From Regnicoccus_A sp014224355 (GTDB taxonomy: Bacteria > Cyanobacteriota > Cyanobacteriia > PCC-6307 > Cyanobiaceae): a stretch of 64,000 nt of DNA. Numbering within the stretch: the first letter of the stretch is position 1; every line of letters starts with the position of its first letter. Of this stretch, positions 50,894 to 59,195 are shown piece after piece. The notes beneath the pieces are model-generated. The model did no database searches. It worked only from the letters and a program-made list of their open reading frames with translations, and was not told where the DNA came from. A program made the position numbers and the translations under genes. The stretch lies in NCBI RefSeq assembly GCF_050920705.1, contig NZ_CP154799.1:372001-436000 (forward strand), written 5' to 3'.

Positions 50894-52113
50894 AGGGCGT
50901 GCAACTGCTGGCCGCACTGGCGGTGCTGCTGGCGACGGGCGGCTGTGGCAGCAGGCTCGCCCCCGACACCCTCTACATCTCCATCGAAACCGACATCAAC
51001 TCCGAAAGTCTCACGGAGCTCTGGGAGAAAAGCAGGATCAGCCGGCCTCTGGTCAACCAGTTCCGTGCCCTCAATCCCGGCGTGGATGTGCATGTCCGCC
51101 ACCTCCCCATGGGGGAGGTCATGGCCGACACCCGCTTCCGTGACAGCCGTGGCCTGGGCCCTGATCTGATTGTGAGCGACGTCATCACCGCCCTGCAGTT
51201 GCAACAGGATGGGCTGATCAGCACCGTGGCCCTGAAGGACCTCTCCCTCTCCCGGTCCCAGCCGCCCCGCTTCGTGAACAACTTCCGGAAGGGTTCACAG
51301 GTGTTTGCTGTCCCCGTCCTGGCCCAGCCGCAGGTGGCCTGCTACGACCGGCGACGTCTGGCGGAACCGCCTGGCACCGTCAAGGAGCTGCTGGCCCTCA
51401 GCGCCAAGGGCCTGCGGGTGGGCCTGCCTCTGAGGGTGAGCGAGCTGTTCTGGACCACCACGCCCCAGGGGGCCGGCGATGCCGTGCTGCAGCTGCTGAA
51501 TCAGTCACCGGCCGGGAAGGCCGCCACCTTGTCAACAACCGAGCGCAGGGCGCTCAAGCGCTGGATCACCTGGGTGTACGACTCCAGCCTGCAGAAGAAC
51601 GTGTCCTTCTCCGATGACCCTTTGGATCTGGTGAGGCAACTGCAGCAAGGGGAGCGCGACTGGATCAGCTGCAGCAGCCTCTGGATCGATGCTCTGCGCC
51701 AAAAGCTGGGCGAGAACCTGGGGGTGTCGGTGCTCCCCGGGGGACCCGACGCGCCGGCAGAACCGATCAGCCGGCTGCTGGTGTGGAGCTTCGGCCGTCA
51801 CTCGAGCGGGCGGCAGCGGCAGGCGGCCGAGCGCTTCGTGGCCTTCTCCCTCAATCAGGTGAATCAGAAGCAGCTGATGCACACGGCGCCCGGCAATCTG
51901 CCGGTGAATCCCGATGTCCTGATCCCCACCCGCAGCTCGGCCCTGCTGCGCACGCTCACCTTCAGCCTCGATCACTCCCTCATGCTCGATTTCCGCGATC
52001 CCGACGCGGCGATGGCCCGTGGCTCGCAGCTTGAATCGATGCTGAAGAACGTGGTGCAGGGGGAAGTGCTCCCCCCCGAGGCGCTGGCTCGCCTGCTGGC
52101 CCCCGCCCCATGA
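50890..52113 (+). CDS. Extracellular solute-binding lipoprotein (ABC-type substrate-binding fold)
   Basis: About 407 residues. A lipoprotein signal is clear (LAALAVLLATGGCGSR). The mature protein resembles family 1 solute-binding proteins: LPMGEVMADTRFRDSRGLGP, DLIVSDVITALQLQQDGLIS, FAVPVLAQPQVACYDRRRLA, and a C-terminal half ending FSLNQVNQKQLMHTAPGNLP. No ABC permease or ATPase gene is nearby. The gene overlaps the SDR stop by ATGA and its own stop overlaps the MscS start in the same way, forming a tightly coupled three-gene operon. It may act as a sensor for the channel rather than for uptake. Confidence 0.83.
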   Translation: MKGVQLLAALAVLLATGGCGSRLAPDTLYISIETDINSESLTELWEKSRISRPLVNQFRALNPGVDVHVRHLPMGEVMADTRFRDSRGLGPDLIVSDVITALQLQQDGLISTVALKDLSLSRSQPPRFVNNFRKGSQVFAVPVLAQPQVACYDRRRLAEPPGTVKELLALSAKGLRVGLPLRVSELFWTTTPQGAGDAVLQLLNQSPAGKAATLSTTERRALKRWITWVYDSSLQKNVSFSDDPLDLVRQLQQGERDWISCSSLWIDALRQKLGENLGVSVLPGGPDAPAEPISRLLVWSFGRHSSGRQRQAAERFVAFSLNQVNQKQLMHTAPGNLPVNPDVLIPTRSSALLRTLTFSLDHSLMLDFRDPDAAMARGSQLESMLKNVVQGEVLPPEALARLLAPAP

Positions 52114-53342
52114 ATCAGCTCCTCTACGAGATGGGCGGCTGGCTGGGGTTCCTCAGCCGCCCAGCGGTGCTGCTGCAGTTCCTCAGCAGCACCGCTCTGG
52201 TGCTGCTCTACGTCTTGCTGGTGGTGCCACGGCTGAAGAAACAGAGGTATCGCCTGATGGCCCTGGGTTCGGTGGGCCTGTGGCTGGTGTTGCGCCTCAA
52301 TGGTCTGCTGATCGAGCGCCTGGGGCTTCCGGGTGGTCTGGTGCACTTCTACAGCCAGGTGTGGGGGATGTGGGTGCTGCTGGCCTTGGCGCGGCTGCTG
52401 CTGCTGACGCGCTTTCCCGCCAAGCAGATCCAGCTGCTGTACTCCCGGTTGGTGCAGCCCCTGTTCGGACTGGTGGTGCTGGTGGCGCTGGTGAACCAGC
52501 TGGGTGATGTGGGCGATGTGGCCGAGATTCCCCTGTTTTCCCTGTTCGGCACCCCACTCACCAGCGGGGGGCTTGCCCTGCTGCTGATCGTCCCCTACTT
52601 CCTGCTGGTGGTCTCGGCCTTCCCGATGGTGTGGCTGGGGCACCTGCTGCAGCGGCTGTTTCACTTCTCCCAAGGCACCCGCGACGCCGCCACCCTGGTG
52701 ATGCGCTATCTGCTGATCGGCATCGGGGTGCTGTGGCTGATGCACAAGGTGGGGCTCAACACCAGCGCCATCGCGGCGATTGCCGGCGGGCTGTCGGTGG
52801 GCATCGGTTTCGGGATCAAAGAGGTGTTCTCGAACTTCATCAGCGGCCTGTGGCTGTTGTTCGAGGGATCGGTGCGACCGGGATCAGTGCTGTTCATCGA
52901 TGGCGATCCCTGCGAGGTGCGCAGCCTGGGCCTGCGGGCGGCCGTGCTGTGGCGCAACCGCGACAATGCCGAACTGGTGATTCCCAACCAGACCTTCTTC
53001 ACCGACACCACCACCACCTACACCGGCAGCGACCGGCTGCGCCGCAGCGAGGTGCAGATCGGAGCCGCCTACCGCCATGATCCCTCCCAGGTGATCGCCC
53101 TGCTCGAGGAGGTGGCCCGCAGCACCAGCGGGGTCTTGCCGGAGCCCAGCCCAAAGGCCTTCCTGATGGGGTATGGCGATTCTTCGATCAACTATTCCCT
53201 GCGGTATTGGATCGAAGATCCCCTCAGCAACCTGGCCATTCAGAGCGCCGTGAGCCAGGCGGTCTGGAAAGCCTTTGCCGCCGGAGGCATCGAGATCCCA
53301 TTTCCGCAGCGGGTGATCAGCCATGCCTCCACAGCGACCTGA
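52110..53342 (+). CDS. MscS family mechanosensitive channel
   Basis: The 410-residue channel has several N-terminal membrane segments (LLALARLLLLTRFPAKQIQL, FGLVVLVALVNQLGDVG, LALLLIVPYFLLVVSAFPMV) and the conserved pore/beta region AIAAIAGGLSVGIGFGIKEV, FSNFISGLWLLFEGSVRPGS and VIPNQTFFTDTTTTYTGSD. The C-terminal cytoplasmic domain follows. MscS channels open under membrane tension to release osmolytes. The start overlaps the stop of the lipoprotein gene as ATGA. Confidence 0.94.
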   Translation: MNQLLYEMGGWLGFLSRPAVLLQFLSSTALVLLYVLLVVPRLKKQRYRLMALGSVGLWLVLRLNGLLIERLGLPGGLVHFYSQVWGMWVLLALARLLLLTRFPAKQIQLLYSRLVQPLFGLVVLVALVNQLGDVGDVAEIPLFSLFGTPLTSGGLALLLIVPYFLLVVSAFPMVWLGHLLQRLFHFSQGTRDAATLVMRYLLIGIGVLWLMHKVGLNTSAIAAIAGGLSVGIGFGIKEVFSNFISGLWLLFEGSVRPGSVLFIDGDPCEVRSLGLRAAVLWRNRDNAELVIPNQTFFTDTTTTYTGSDRLRRSEVQIGAAYRHDPSQVIALLEEVARSTSGVLPEPSPKAFLMGYGDSSINYSLRYWIEDPLSNLAIQSAVSQAVWKAFAAGGIEIPFPQRVISHASTAT

Positions 53343-53393
53343 AGATCCTGCCGATCGCTGGCGAAGACCCAGGACCGCCGCAGTGGCTTGAGA

Positions 53394-54434
53394 TCAGCCT
53401 CCCAGGGGCGGCGCCAGGGCAGTGAAACCAGTGAGCGCCTCGCTGCCATGCCAGAGAATCTCCGCAATGCCACCGGCCTGCAGGCGCACGCCAGGCTCGG
53501 CTGTGAACCGTCCGATCGGCTGGCAGAGCAGGGTCGTCGCGGGGCCGGTGTCGCTCGCGGCAACGGCCCGGGCCAGCGCCTCACCGTGCCCCGGCGCCAC
53601 CGCCAGCAGAAATCCGAAGCTGGGGAAACAGCTCAGCCAGGCCTCCAGCGTCACCCCGCCCGGCGGAGTGATCGCCTCGAGATCCAGCAGCAGGCCGCAG
53701 CCGGAGCTCTCGCAGAACATCACGGCGGTGCCCACCAGGCCACCCATGCTGATGTCCTTGGCGGCACGGGCGGCGCCGCTTTCCGCCAGCTGAGGCAGCA
53801 ACGCCAGCTGACGGCGCAGCAGGGCGGGATCCGCTTCCGTGGCCGCATCCCAGAAGGGGTCGGGGTGGCGCATGCGACCGGACGTGTTCACCAGCAGGAC
53901 GCAGGCATCACCGGGCCGGGCGAAGCGGGCCGAGAGGACCGGCCCGTCTGCCGTGCCCAGCACCGCCACCGCCAGCGCGTCGTAGGGGCTGCTGAGGTTG
54001 GTGTGCCCCCCCACCACCGGCACCCCGAAGCGCGCCGCTGCCGCCTGCAGGCCCGCCAGCACCGGTTCGGCCCGATCAGCCTCGCGGCACCAGAGGCTGT
54101 TCACCAGCGCCAGGGGCCGGCCGCCCATCGCGGCGATGTCACTGAGATTCACCAGCACGCCGCACCATCCCGCAAACCAGGGATCACGCTCGATCAGATC
54201 GGGGTCCATGCCCTCGCTGGCCAGCAGCAGCTGGCCGCTGCTGGCCGGCAGGAGGGCGGCGTCATCGCCGAGGGCGGCGGCGGGTCCGAGGTCAGCGAAG
54301 GGCTGGTGGGGGAAGTGGGCGGCGGGCCGCTGGATGGCGTTCTTGCCCTGAATCCCGCCCAGTTGCCGCAACCGTGCCACCAATGGCGCCAGCTCGATGG
54401 AACCGTTGGCAGGCACACCGTTGATGGCGCTCAT
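53394..54434 (-). CDS. AIR-synthase-like (PurM-fold) protein of the Nit1C cluster (sll0787 family)
   Basis: A 346-residue PurM/AIR synthase-related protein. The N-terminal nucleotide-binding motif is AAALGDDAALLPASSGQLLL, followed by GVLVNLSDIAAMGGRPLALV, GVPVVGGHTNLSSPYDALAV and AAKDISMGGLVGTAVMFCES. In Nit1C clusters this member is thought to activate or phosphorylate an intermediate; the reaction is unproven. Start ATG 54434 overlaps the stop of the GNAT gene (ATGA). It is the last gene of the minus-strand nitrilase operon and convergent with mscS. Confidence 0.9.
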   Translation of the reverse strand: MSAINGVPANGSIELAPLVARLRQLGGIQGKNAIQRPAAHFPHQPFADLGPAAALGDDAALLPASSGQLLLASEGMDPDLIERDPWFAGWCGVLVNLSDIAAMGGRPLALVNSLWCREADRAEPVLAGLQAAAARFGVPVVGGHTNLSSPYDALAVAVLGTADGPVLSARFARPGDACVLLVNTSGRMRHPDPFWDAATEADPALLRRQLALLPQLAESGAARAAKDISMGGLVGTAVMFCESSGCGLLLDLEAITPPGGVTLEAWLSCFPSFGFLLAVAPGHGEALARAVAASDTGPATTLLCQPIGRFTAEPGVRLQAGGIAEILWHGSEALTGFTALAPPLGG

Positions 54435-55060
54435 GCCACCGGGCGGCGTTCCCGCGACGGGACGTAGTAGCTGAGGTCGGCCTCCATCAGGTGGTGGGGC
54501 AGCCCCTTGATCTCCACGGTGTCCACCGAGCTCCAGTGCAGGCGCTGGAAGAAGCGCACGTTCTGCAGCTGCACGGTGGCCAGGAAGCGGTCGCAGCCCC
54601 AGCCGTTGGCGGTGGTGACCGCCTTCCAGATCAGCCCCTTGCCGATCTGGTTGTGGCGGCGGAAGGCGGCATCCACCCCGAGGCGGCCGCCATACCAGAG
54701 GCGCGGCTTCTGCTCGAGGATCCGCACCACCCCCACCACCGGACTGCTGCCGGAGCGGTTGGCGCCGTGGGCGATCGCCGCGATCGCAGTGGCGCTGGCG
54801 TCGTGCTCGTCGCGGTCGGAGCTTTCGAACAGGTGCTGCTCCTGACAGAAGATGCGGCTGCGCAACTCCCAGTACTGGGCCAGCAGTGGGGTGCCCGGGC
54901 GCAGCAGATGGAAGGAGAAGCGCTCGGAGCAGGCTGAGGGGGAGAGGCGGAAATCCTCGGCATCGATGCCGAGACCCCAGCGCACCGAGGGGGTGAAGGC
55001 AGCCGGCGCCGACGTGGGGCTGCGGCCGATGTCGTGGCTGGAGGGATCGATGAAGAACAT
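54431..55060 (-). CDS. GNAT N-acetyltransferase of the Nit1C cluster (MSMEG_0567/Sll0786 family)
   Basis: About 209 residues. The GNAT core is visible: LLAQYWELRSRIFCQEQHLF, SPVVGVVRILEQKPRLWYGG and RLGVDAAFRRHNQIGKGLIW (acetyl-CoA loop), then NGWGCDRFLATVQLQNVRFF and QRLHWSSVDTVEIKGLPHHL. Members are known as nitrogen-starvation N-acetyltransferases. ATG 55060 (MFFIDPSSHD) was chosen; a longer frame exists to 55099, overlapping the radical SAM gene. It sits between the AIR-synthase-like gene (4-base overlap) and the radical SAM gene (7-base gap). Confidence 0.88.
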   Translation of the reverse strand: MFFIDPSSHDIGRSPTSAPAAFTPSVRWGLGIDAEDFRLSPSACSERFSFHLLRPGTPLLAQYWELRSRIFCQEQHLFESSDRDEHDASATAIAAIAHGANRSGSSPVVGVVRILEQKPRLWYGGRLGVDAAFRRHNQIGKGLIWKAVTTANGWGCDRFLATVQLQNVRFFQRLHWSSVDTVEIKGLPHHLMEADLSYYVPSRERRPVA

Positions 55061-55067
55061 CAGAGGA

Positions 55068-56231
55068 TCAGGGGGTCGGCCCGGGGACTGGCGCGGCAAC
55101 TGATTCCGTGGCCGCCTGCTCGAACAGCGACAGGGCGGAGCAGGCGCCGCACTTGGCGCAGCCAGCCGACATCGCCGCCGCGCTGAGATCCGAGGCGGCC
55201 AGCAGCTGGCTCACCGCCGTGTAGATCTCCACCATGAAGTCGGTCTCGGGAGCCGGATGGTGCTCCAGCGGCGTGCCGCTGATCGGCACGAACGGCACCA
55301 CAAACGGATACACGCCTGCGGCGATCAACCGTTCGCAGCAGGCGACGATCGCCGCGGCGCTGTCTCCCAGACCCGCCAGCAGGTAGGTGGACACCTCGCC
55401 GCGGCCGAACACCGCCACCGCCTGCTCGAACGCCTGGAAGTAACGCTCCAGGCTGAGCTCCGCCTTGCCCGGAAGGATGCGCCGGCGCACCTCGGGCTCC
55501 ACCACCTCCAGGTGCATGCCCAGGCTGTCGACGCCGGCGTCCTTCAGATGCTGGAACCAGATCGGATCTTCCGGCGGCTCGCATTGCGCCTGGATCGGCA
55601 GGTTCACCCGGGCCTTCACCGCGGCGGCGGTTTCCGCCAGCAGACGGGCGCCCCGGTCGTCGCTGTTGGGGGTGCCGGTGGTCATCACCAGCTGGCGCAC
55701 GCCATCGAGCCGCACCGCCGCCTCGGCCACCTCCGCCACCTGGGCGGGGGTCTTGCGCACCACGGTGCGACCGTCCTCGAGGGATTGCTCGATGGCACAG
55801 AACTGGCACGACTGGCTGCGGTCGCGGAAGCGGATGCAGGTCTGCAGCAGGGTGGTGGCCAGCACGTCGCGGCCATGCAGCAGAGCGATGGCGCGGTAGG
55901 GGGTGCCATCGGCGGTGTGGAGGCCGTAGAAACGCGGCTGCGCCGGGGTTTCTACCGTCGCCAACTGGAGGTTGCTGCCGGAGGCCAGCGTGCGGGCACT
56001 GGCAGCGGGGGTATCCGCCGGCGCGCTGAGCCGGTAGGGGGAGCGCTGGGCGGCGTGGCTGTACACGGGAACCATCACCGTGGTGTCACCGAAGGTGAGG
56101 GCGCGATGGTCGGAGGGACCGGCGCCGCCACGACGGCCGGTGTTGCCCTCCAAAGCTGGCTCGACCACCCCCTGCACCTGCAGGTCGGTGACCAGACGGC
56201 CGAGGGCGGAGGGATCGTTGGATTCAGCCAT
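55068..56231 (-). CDS. Radical SAM protein of the Nit1C cluster (MSMEG_0568 family)
   Basis: A 387-residue radical SAM enzyme. The cluster-binding motif is unusual: C-x9-C-x2-C in LLQTCIRFRDRSQSCQFCAI instead of the common C-x3-C-x2-C. The barrel continues through QLVMTTGTPNSDDRGARLLA, VNLPIQAQCEPPEDPIWFQH, LKDAGVDSLGMHLEVVEPEV and VFGRGEVSTYLLAGLGDS. A second Cys cluster (CAKCGAC) lies near the C-terminus and may bind another iron-sulfur centre. It overlaps the nitrilase stop by 8 bases. The reaction in the cluster is not known. Confidence 0.92.
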   Translation of the reverse strand: MAESNDPSALGRLVTDLQVQGVVEPALEGNTGRRGGAGPSDHRALTFGDTTVMVPVYSHAAQRSPYRLSAPADTPAASARTLASGSNLQLATVETPAQPRFYGLHTADGTPYRAIALLHGRDVLATTLLQTCIRFRDRSQSCQFCAIEQSLEDGRTVVRKTPAQVAEVAEAAVRLDGVRQLVMTTGTPNSDDRGARLLAETAAAVKARVNLPIQAQCEPPEDPIWFQHLKDAGVDSLGMHLEVVEPEVRRRILPGKAELSLERYFQAFEQAVAVFGRGEVSTYLLAGLGDSAAAIVACCERLIAAGVYPFVVPFVPISGTPLEHHPAPETDFMVEIYTAVSQLLAASDLSAAAMSAGCAKCGACSALSLFEQAATESVAAPVPGPTP

Positions 56232-57257
56232 GGGGAACGGGCTCCGGGGCAGGGCTGCTGGGCGTCAGCGGCAGGTGGTCGGGGGGCGCTGCGGTCAGCA
56301 CCTGCGGAGCCGCAGGGCTGGGGGCGGTGGCGCCGCTGTCCTCCACCTGGCGGGCCGGGCTGCGATCGAGGCGCAGAGCAAGCAGGTCGGGGCGGCTGTA
56401 GTGGCCCACGCTGTCCATCATCCGTTTGCGTTTGGTGATCAGGGCCGGGTCGAGTTCGGCGATCGCCAGGCCTTCGCCCTCCGGCAGAGGTCCGGCCAGG
56501 TAGCGGCCTTCCGGGCTGATCACGGCGGTGTGACACCCCCCTGGCAGGCCTTCTGCAGGGCAGGATCGCTGCTGATCCGCTCCACATCGGCGGGATCGAG
56601 CCAGGCGGTGGCACTCACCACGAAGCAGCCGGCCTCCAGCGCGTGGTGCCGCAGGGTGACAGCCGTCTGCTCACTGAAGATCGGCCCCACCAGTGAGCCG
56701 GGGAACTGGGCGCAGTGGATCTCCTCGCCCTGGGTCATCAGGCTGAAGCGGGCCAGGGGGTTGTAGTGCTCCCAGCAGGCCAGGGCACCGATGCGCCCCA
56801 GGGCCGTGGGCACCACCGTGAGTCCGGCACCGTCGCCCTGGCCCCACACCATCCGCTCGTGGAAGGTGGGGGTGATCTTGCGGCGCTTCAGCACCAGCTC
56901 GCCGCTGGCGTCGATCAGCAGCTGGGCGTTGTAGAGGCTGCCGCCGTCGCGTTCGTTGATGCCCAGCAGAACGTGCAGGCTGTGTTCGCGGGCGGCCGCC
57001 GCGATGCGGGTGAGGCTCGGGCCTGGGACCGTCACCGCCTGCTCATAGAGCTTCAGGTGAGAACGGCCCATCAGGGCCGGAGGCTCCACGAAGGAGAAAT
57101 AGGGGTAGTAGGGAAGGAAGGTTTCCGGAAAAACGACCAGTTGCACCCCCTGGGCGGCGGCCTCGGCCATCGCCGCCAGCACCCGCTCCACGGACCCGTC
57201 CAGGCTGTGAAGCACCGGACGGATCTGGGCGGCGGCCACGACGATCGGGCCGTCCAT
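56224..57257 (-). pseudogene. Nit6803-type nitrilase, interrupted by a homopolymer frameshift
   Basis: Nitrilase hydrolyses a nitrile to the acid and ammonia. The catalytic Glu, Lys and Cys are intact: Glu in FPETFLPYYPYF, Lys in LKRRKITPTFHERM, Cys in GALACWEHYNPLAR. The first frame (57257-56520) runs 245 residues to SSDPALQKACQGGVTPP and stops. The rest (ISPEGRYLAGPLPEGEGLAI, ELDPALITKRKRMMDSVGHY) is in another frame down to 56224. Adding one base to the C6 run at 56536-56541 restores the usual GGCHTAVISPEG. This is either a sequencing error or a real inactivation; the catalytic part alone might not fold. Two bases separate it from the upstream Sll0783-family gene. Confidence 0.9.
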
Positions 57258-57259
57258 GC

Positions 57260-57742
57260 TCAGAGCGTCCAGGTGTCGAGGATGAAGGCACCTTCCTTGC
57301 GGTGCAGCAGCACGATGTCGAGGACATCGAGAGGGTTCACCGGAGTGATGCCCGGGATCAGGGCACCCTCCCCGTGGCCGTAGAGGGCCTGCAGGGCGAA
57401 GCGACAGGCGTACACCTTGCCGCCCTGGTCCATGAACTTCTGGATGCGGGCGCCGAAATTGAGGTGGCCGTCGAAGGCGGCATCCCCCAGCTTCGGGAAG
57501 CCCCGCTGCAGACCGAGCGTGACGCCGGGGCCGTAGAGCAGGATCGAGGTCTCGAAACCCTTGTTGATCAGGCGACTGGCCTGCAGCAGGTTCACCAGAC
57601 CGATGGAGCCCTCGAAAGCCACGGTGTGGAAGGTGACGAGCGCCTTCTCACCCGGCTCGGCCTTCACGTCGGGGAACACTTTCTCCTCGTAGTCGACGAG
57701 GAAGTCCCCCGGTTGATTGGCGGGGCGGGTGACCTGGGGCAT
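57260..57742 (-). CDS. Nitrogen-starvation protein of the Nit1C cluster (MSMEG_0572/Sll0783 family)
   Basis: A 160-residue protein of the MSMEG_0572/Sll0783 family. Features include PGEKALVTFHTVAFEGSIGL, LLQASRLINKGFETSILLYG, PGVTLGLQRGFPKLGDAAFD, FMDQGGKVYACRFALQALYG and GITPVNPLDVLDIVLLHRKE. The fold resembles DsrE/DsrH-like proteins, and the Cys in YACRFALQ may be functional. It is the first gene of the minus-strand operon, two bases before the nitrilase start at 57257 and divergent from the flavoprotein. The ATG at 57742 gives the family-typical N-terminus. Confidence 0.92.
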   Translation of the reverse strand: MPQVTRPANQPGDFLVDYEEKVFPDVKAEPGEKALVTFHTVAFEGSIGLVNLLQASRLINKGFETSILLYGPGVTLGLQRGFPKLGDAAFDGHLNFGARIQKFMDQGGKVYACRFALQALYGHGEGALIPGITPVNPLDVLDIVLLHRKEGAFILDTWTL

Positions 57743-57911
57743 GAAGCAGCAACCTCCGGAGGTGGGAAGAGCACGACCATGCCCGAACAAAGTGTGAAGT
57801 TGCGTATCTTCCGGCACTGAATCAGCTTCAACCTGGCTTTCGCTTCGGTCTTGCTTGCTACCACCGCAGCCCGTGTCGCGGGTCAACGATGGGCAAAAGC
57901 CTGCTCGCCCC
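57743..57911. promoter_or_regulatory. Divergent promoter region of the Nit1C cluster with imperfect NtcA-like site
   Basis: This 169-base gap separates the minus-strand nitrilase operon and the plus-strand flavoprotein operon. GTGCCGGAAGATAC (minus strand, 57817-57804) matches GTA-N8-TAC with one mismatch. After 22 bases a CATGGT, one off TA-N3-T, follows in the direction of the minus operon. Evidence is suggestive only, but nitrogen control is expected for this cluster. Confidence 0.4.
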
Positions 57912-59195
57912 ATGACCCTGACCCCTGCGGTGGTGGTGATCGGAGGCGGCCAGGCGGGACTGTCCCTGGCCAGCTGTCTGCGGCAACGGCGCATCGAGCC
58001 CCTGGTGCTGGAGCGTCACCGGATCGCCCACGCCTGGCAGCACCAGCGCTGGGACTCCTTCTGCCTGGTCACCCCCAACTGGCAGTGCCGCCTTCCCGGC
58101 TTCCCCTACGACGGTGACGACCCCCACGGGTTCATGGGCCGCGAGGCGATCGTGGCCTATCTGCAACGTTTCGCCGAGCGGGCGGCGGTGCCGGTGCGGG
58201 AGGGGGTGAGCGTCGAACGGCTGCAGAGCAGCGGGGACGGCTACCGCCTGCTCACCAGCGCCGGGGTGATCGAAGCTGAGCAGGTGGTGATCGCCACCGG
58301 CGCCTACCACCGCCCTCGGCGCCATCCGCTGGCCGAGCGGCTGCCCGCCACGGTGCTCCAGCTCGATGCCCGGGACTACCGCCGCCCCGACCAGTTGCCG
58401 GTGGGCCCGGTGCTGGTGGTCGGCAGTGGCCAGTCGGGCTGCCAGATCGCTGAAGACCTCGCCCTGGCCGGCCGCCGGGTGCATCTGAGCGTGGGCTCGG
58501 CGCCACGTTCGCCCCGCCGCTACCGCGGCCGCGACGTGGTCGAGTGGCTGGAGCGGATGGGGGTCTACGACACCCCGATCGATGCCCACGAGGATCCCCG
58601 CGCCGTGCGCCACAAGACCAACCACTACCTCACGGGCCGCGACGGCGGCCGTGAGATCGACCTGCGCCAGCGTGCCCGCGAGGGCATGGTGCTGCACGGC
58701 CGTCTGGAGGGCATCAGCCCCACGGGTCTGAGTTTTGCCGCCAACCTGGCCGCCAACCTCGAGGCCGCCGATGCCGTCTACCGGCGCATCCGCGGCAGCA
58801 TCGACGCCTGGATCGCGGATCAGGGACTGGAGGCGCCGATCGATCCGCCTTACGAACCCTGCTGGAGCCCCCCACCGGACGGGAGCGGCTCCAGGCTGGA
58901 GCTGGCCGAGGAACCCCTGGCGGCGGTGATCTGGTGCACCGGCTACCGCGCAGATTTCAGCTGGGTGGAGGTGCCGGTCTTCGATGGCGGCGGCGAGCCG
59001 GTCCACCAGCGGGGCGTCACCCAGGCGCCTGGTCTCTATTTCATCGGTCTGCCCTGGCTGCACACCTGGGGGTCGGGCCGCTTCTGCGGCGTCGGCGGGG
59101 ATGCCGATCATCTGGCGCAGGTGATCCAGCGACGCCAGATGCGGCGCGATGGCAGCCAGGAGGCTCTGGAGTGCACGGCGCTGCTGGGCTCATGA
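57912..59195 (+). CDS. Flavin-dependent oxidoreductase of the Nit1C cluster (MSMEG_0569 family)
   Basis: A 427-residue flavoprotein monooxygenase. FAD-binding motif VVVIGGGQAGLSLASCLRQR is at the N-terminus, and the NAD(P)-binding motif GPVLVVGSGQSGCQIAEDLA lies mid-protein. Other signatures are WDSFCLVTPNWQCRLPGFPY, VRHKTNHYLTGRDGGREIDL, LAAVIWCTGYRADFSWVEVP and GLPWLHTWGSGRFCGVGGDA. ATG 57912 was chosen; an upstream frame from 57855 has no similarity. It is the first gene of the plus-strand part, coupled by ATGA to the desaturase. The reaction is presumed oxidative but unproven. Confidence 0.92.
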   Translation: MTLTPAVVVIGGGQAGLSLASCLRQRRIEPLVLERHRIAHAWQHQRWDSFCLVTPNWQCRLPGFPYDGDDPHGFMGREAIVAYLQRFAERAAVPVREGVSVERLQSSGDGYRLLTSAGVIEAEQVVIATGAYHRPRRHPLAERLPATVLQLDARDYRRPDQLPVGPVLVVGSGQSGCQIAEDLALAGRRVHLSVGSAPRSPRRYRGRDVVEWLERMGVYDTPIDAHEDPRAVRHKTNHYLTGRDGGREIDLRQRAREGMVLHGRLEGISPTGLSFAANLAANLEAADAVYRRIRGSIDAWIADQGLEAPIDPPYEPCWSPPPDGSGSRLELAEEPLAAVIWCTGYRADFSWVEVPVFDGGGEPVHQRGVTQAPGLYFIGLPWLHTWGSGRFCGVGGDADHLAQVIQRRQMRRDGSQEALECTALLGS

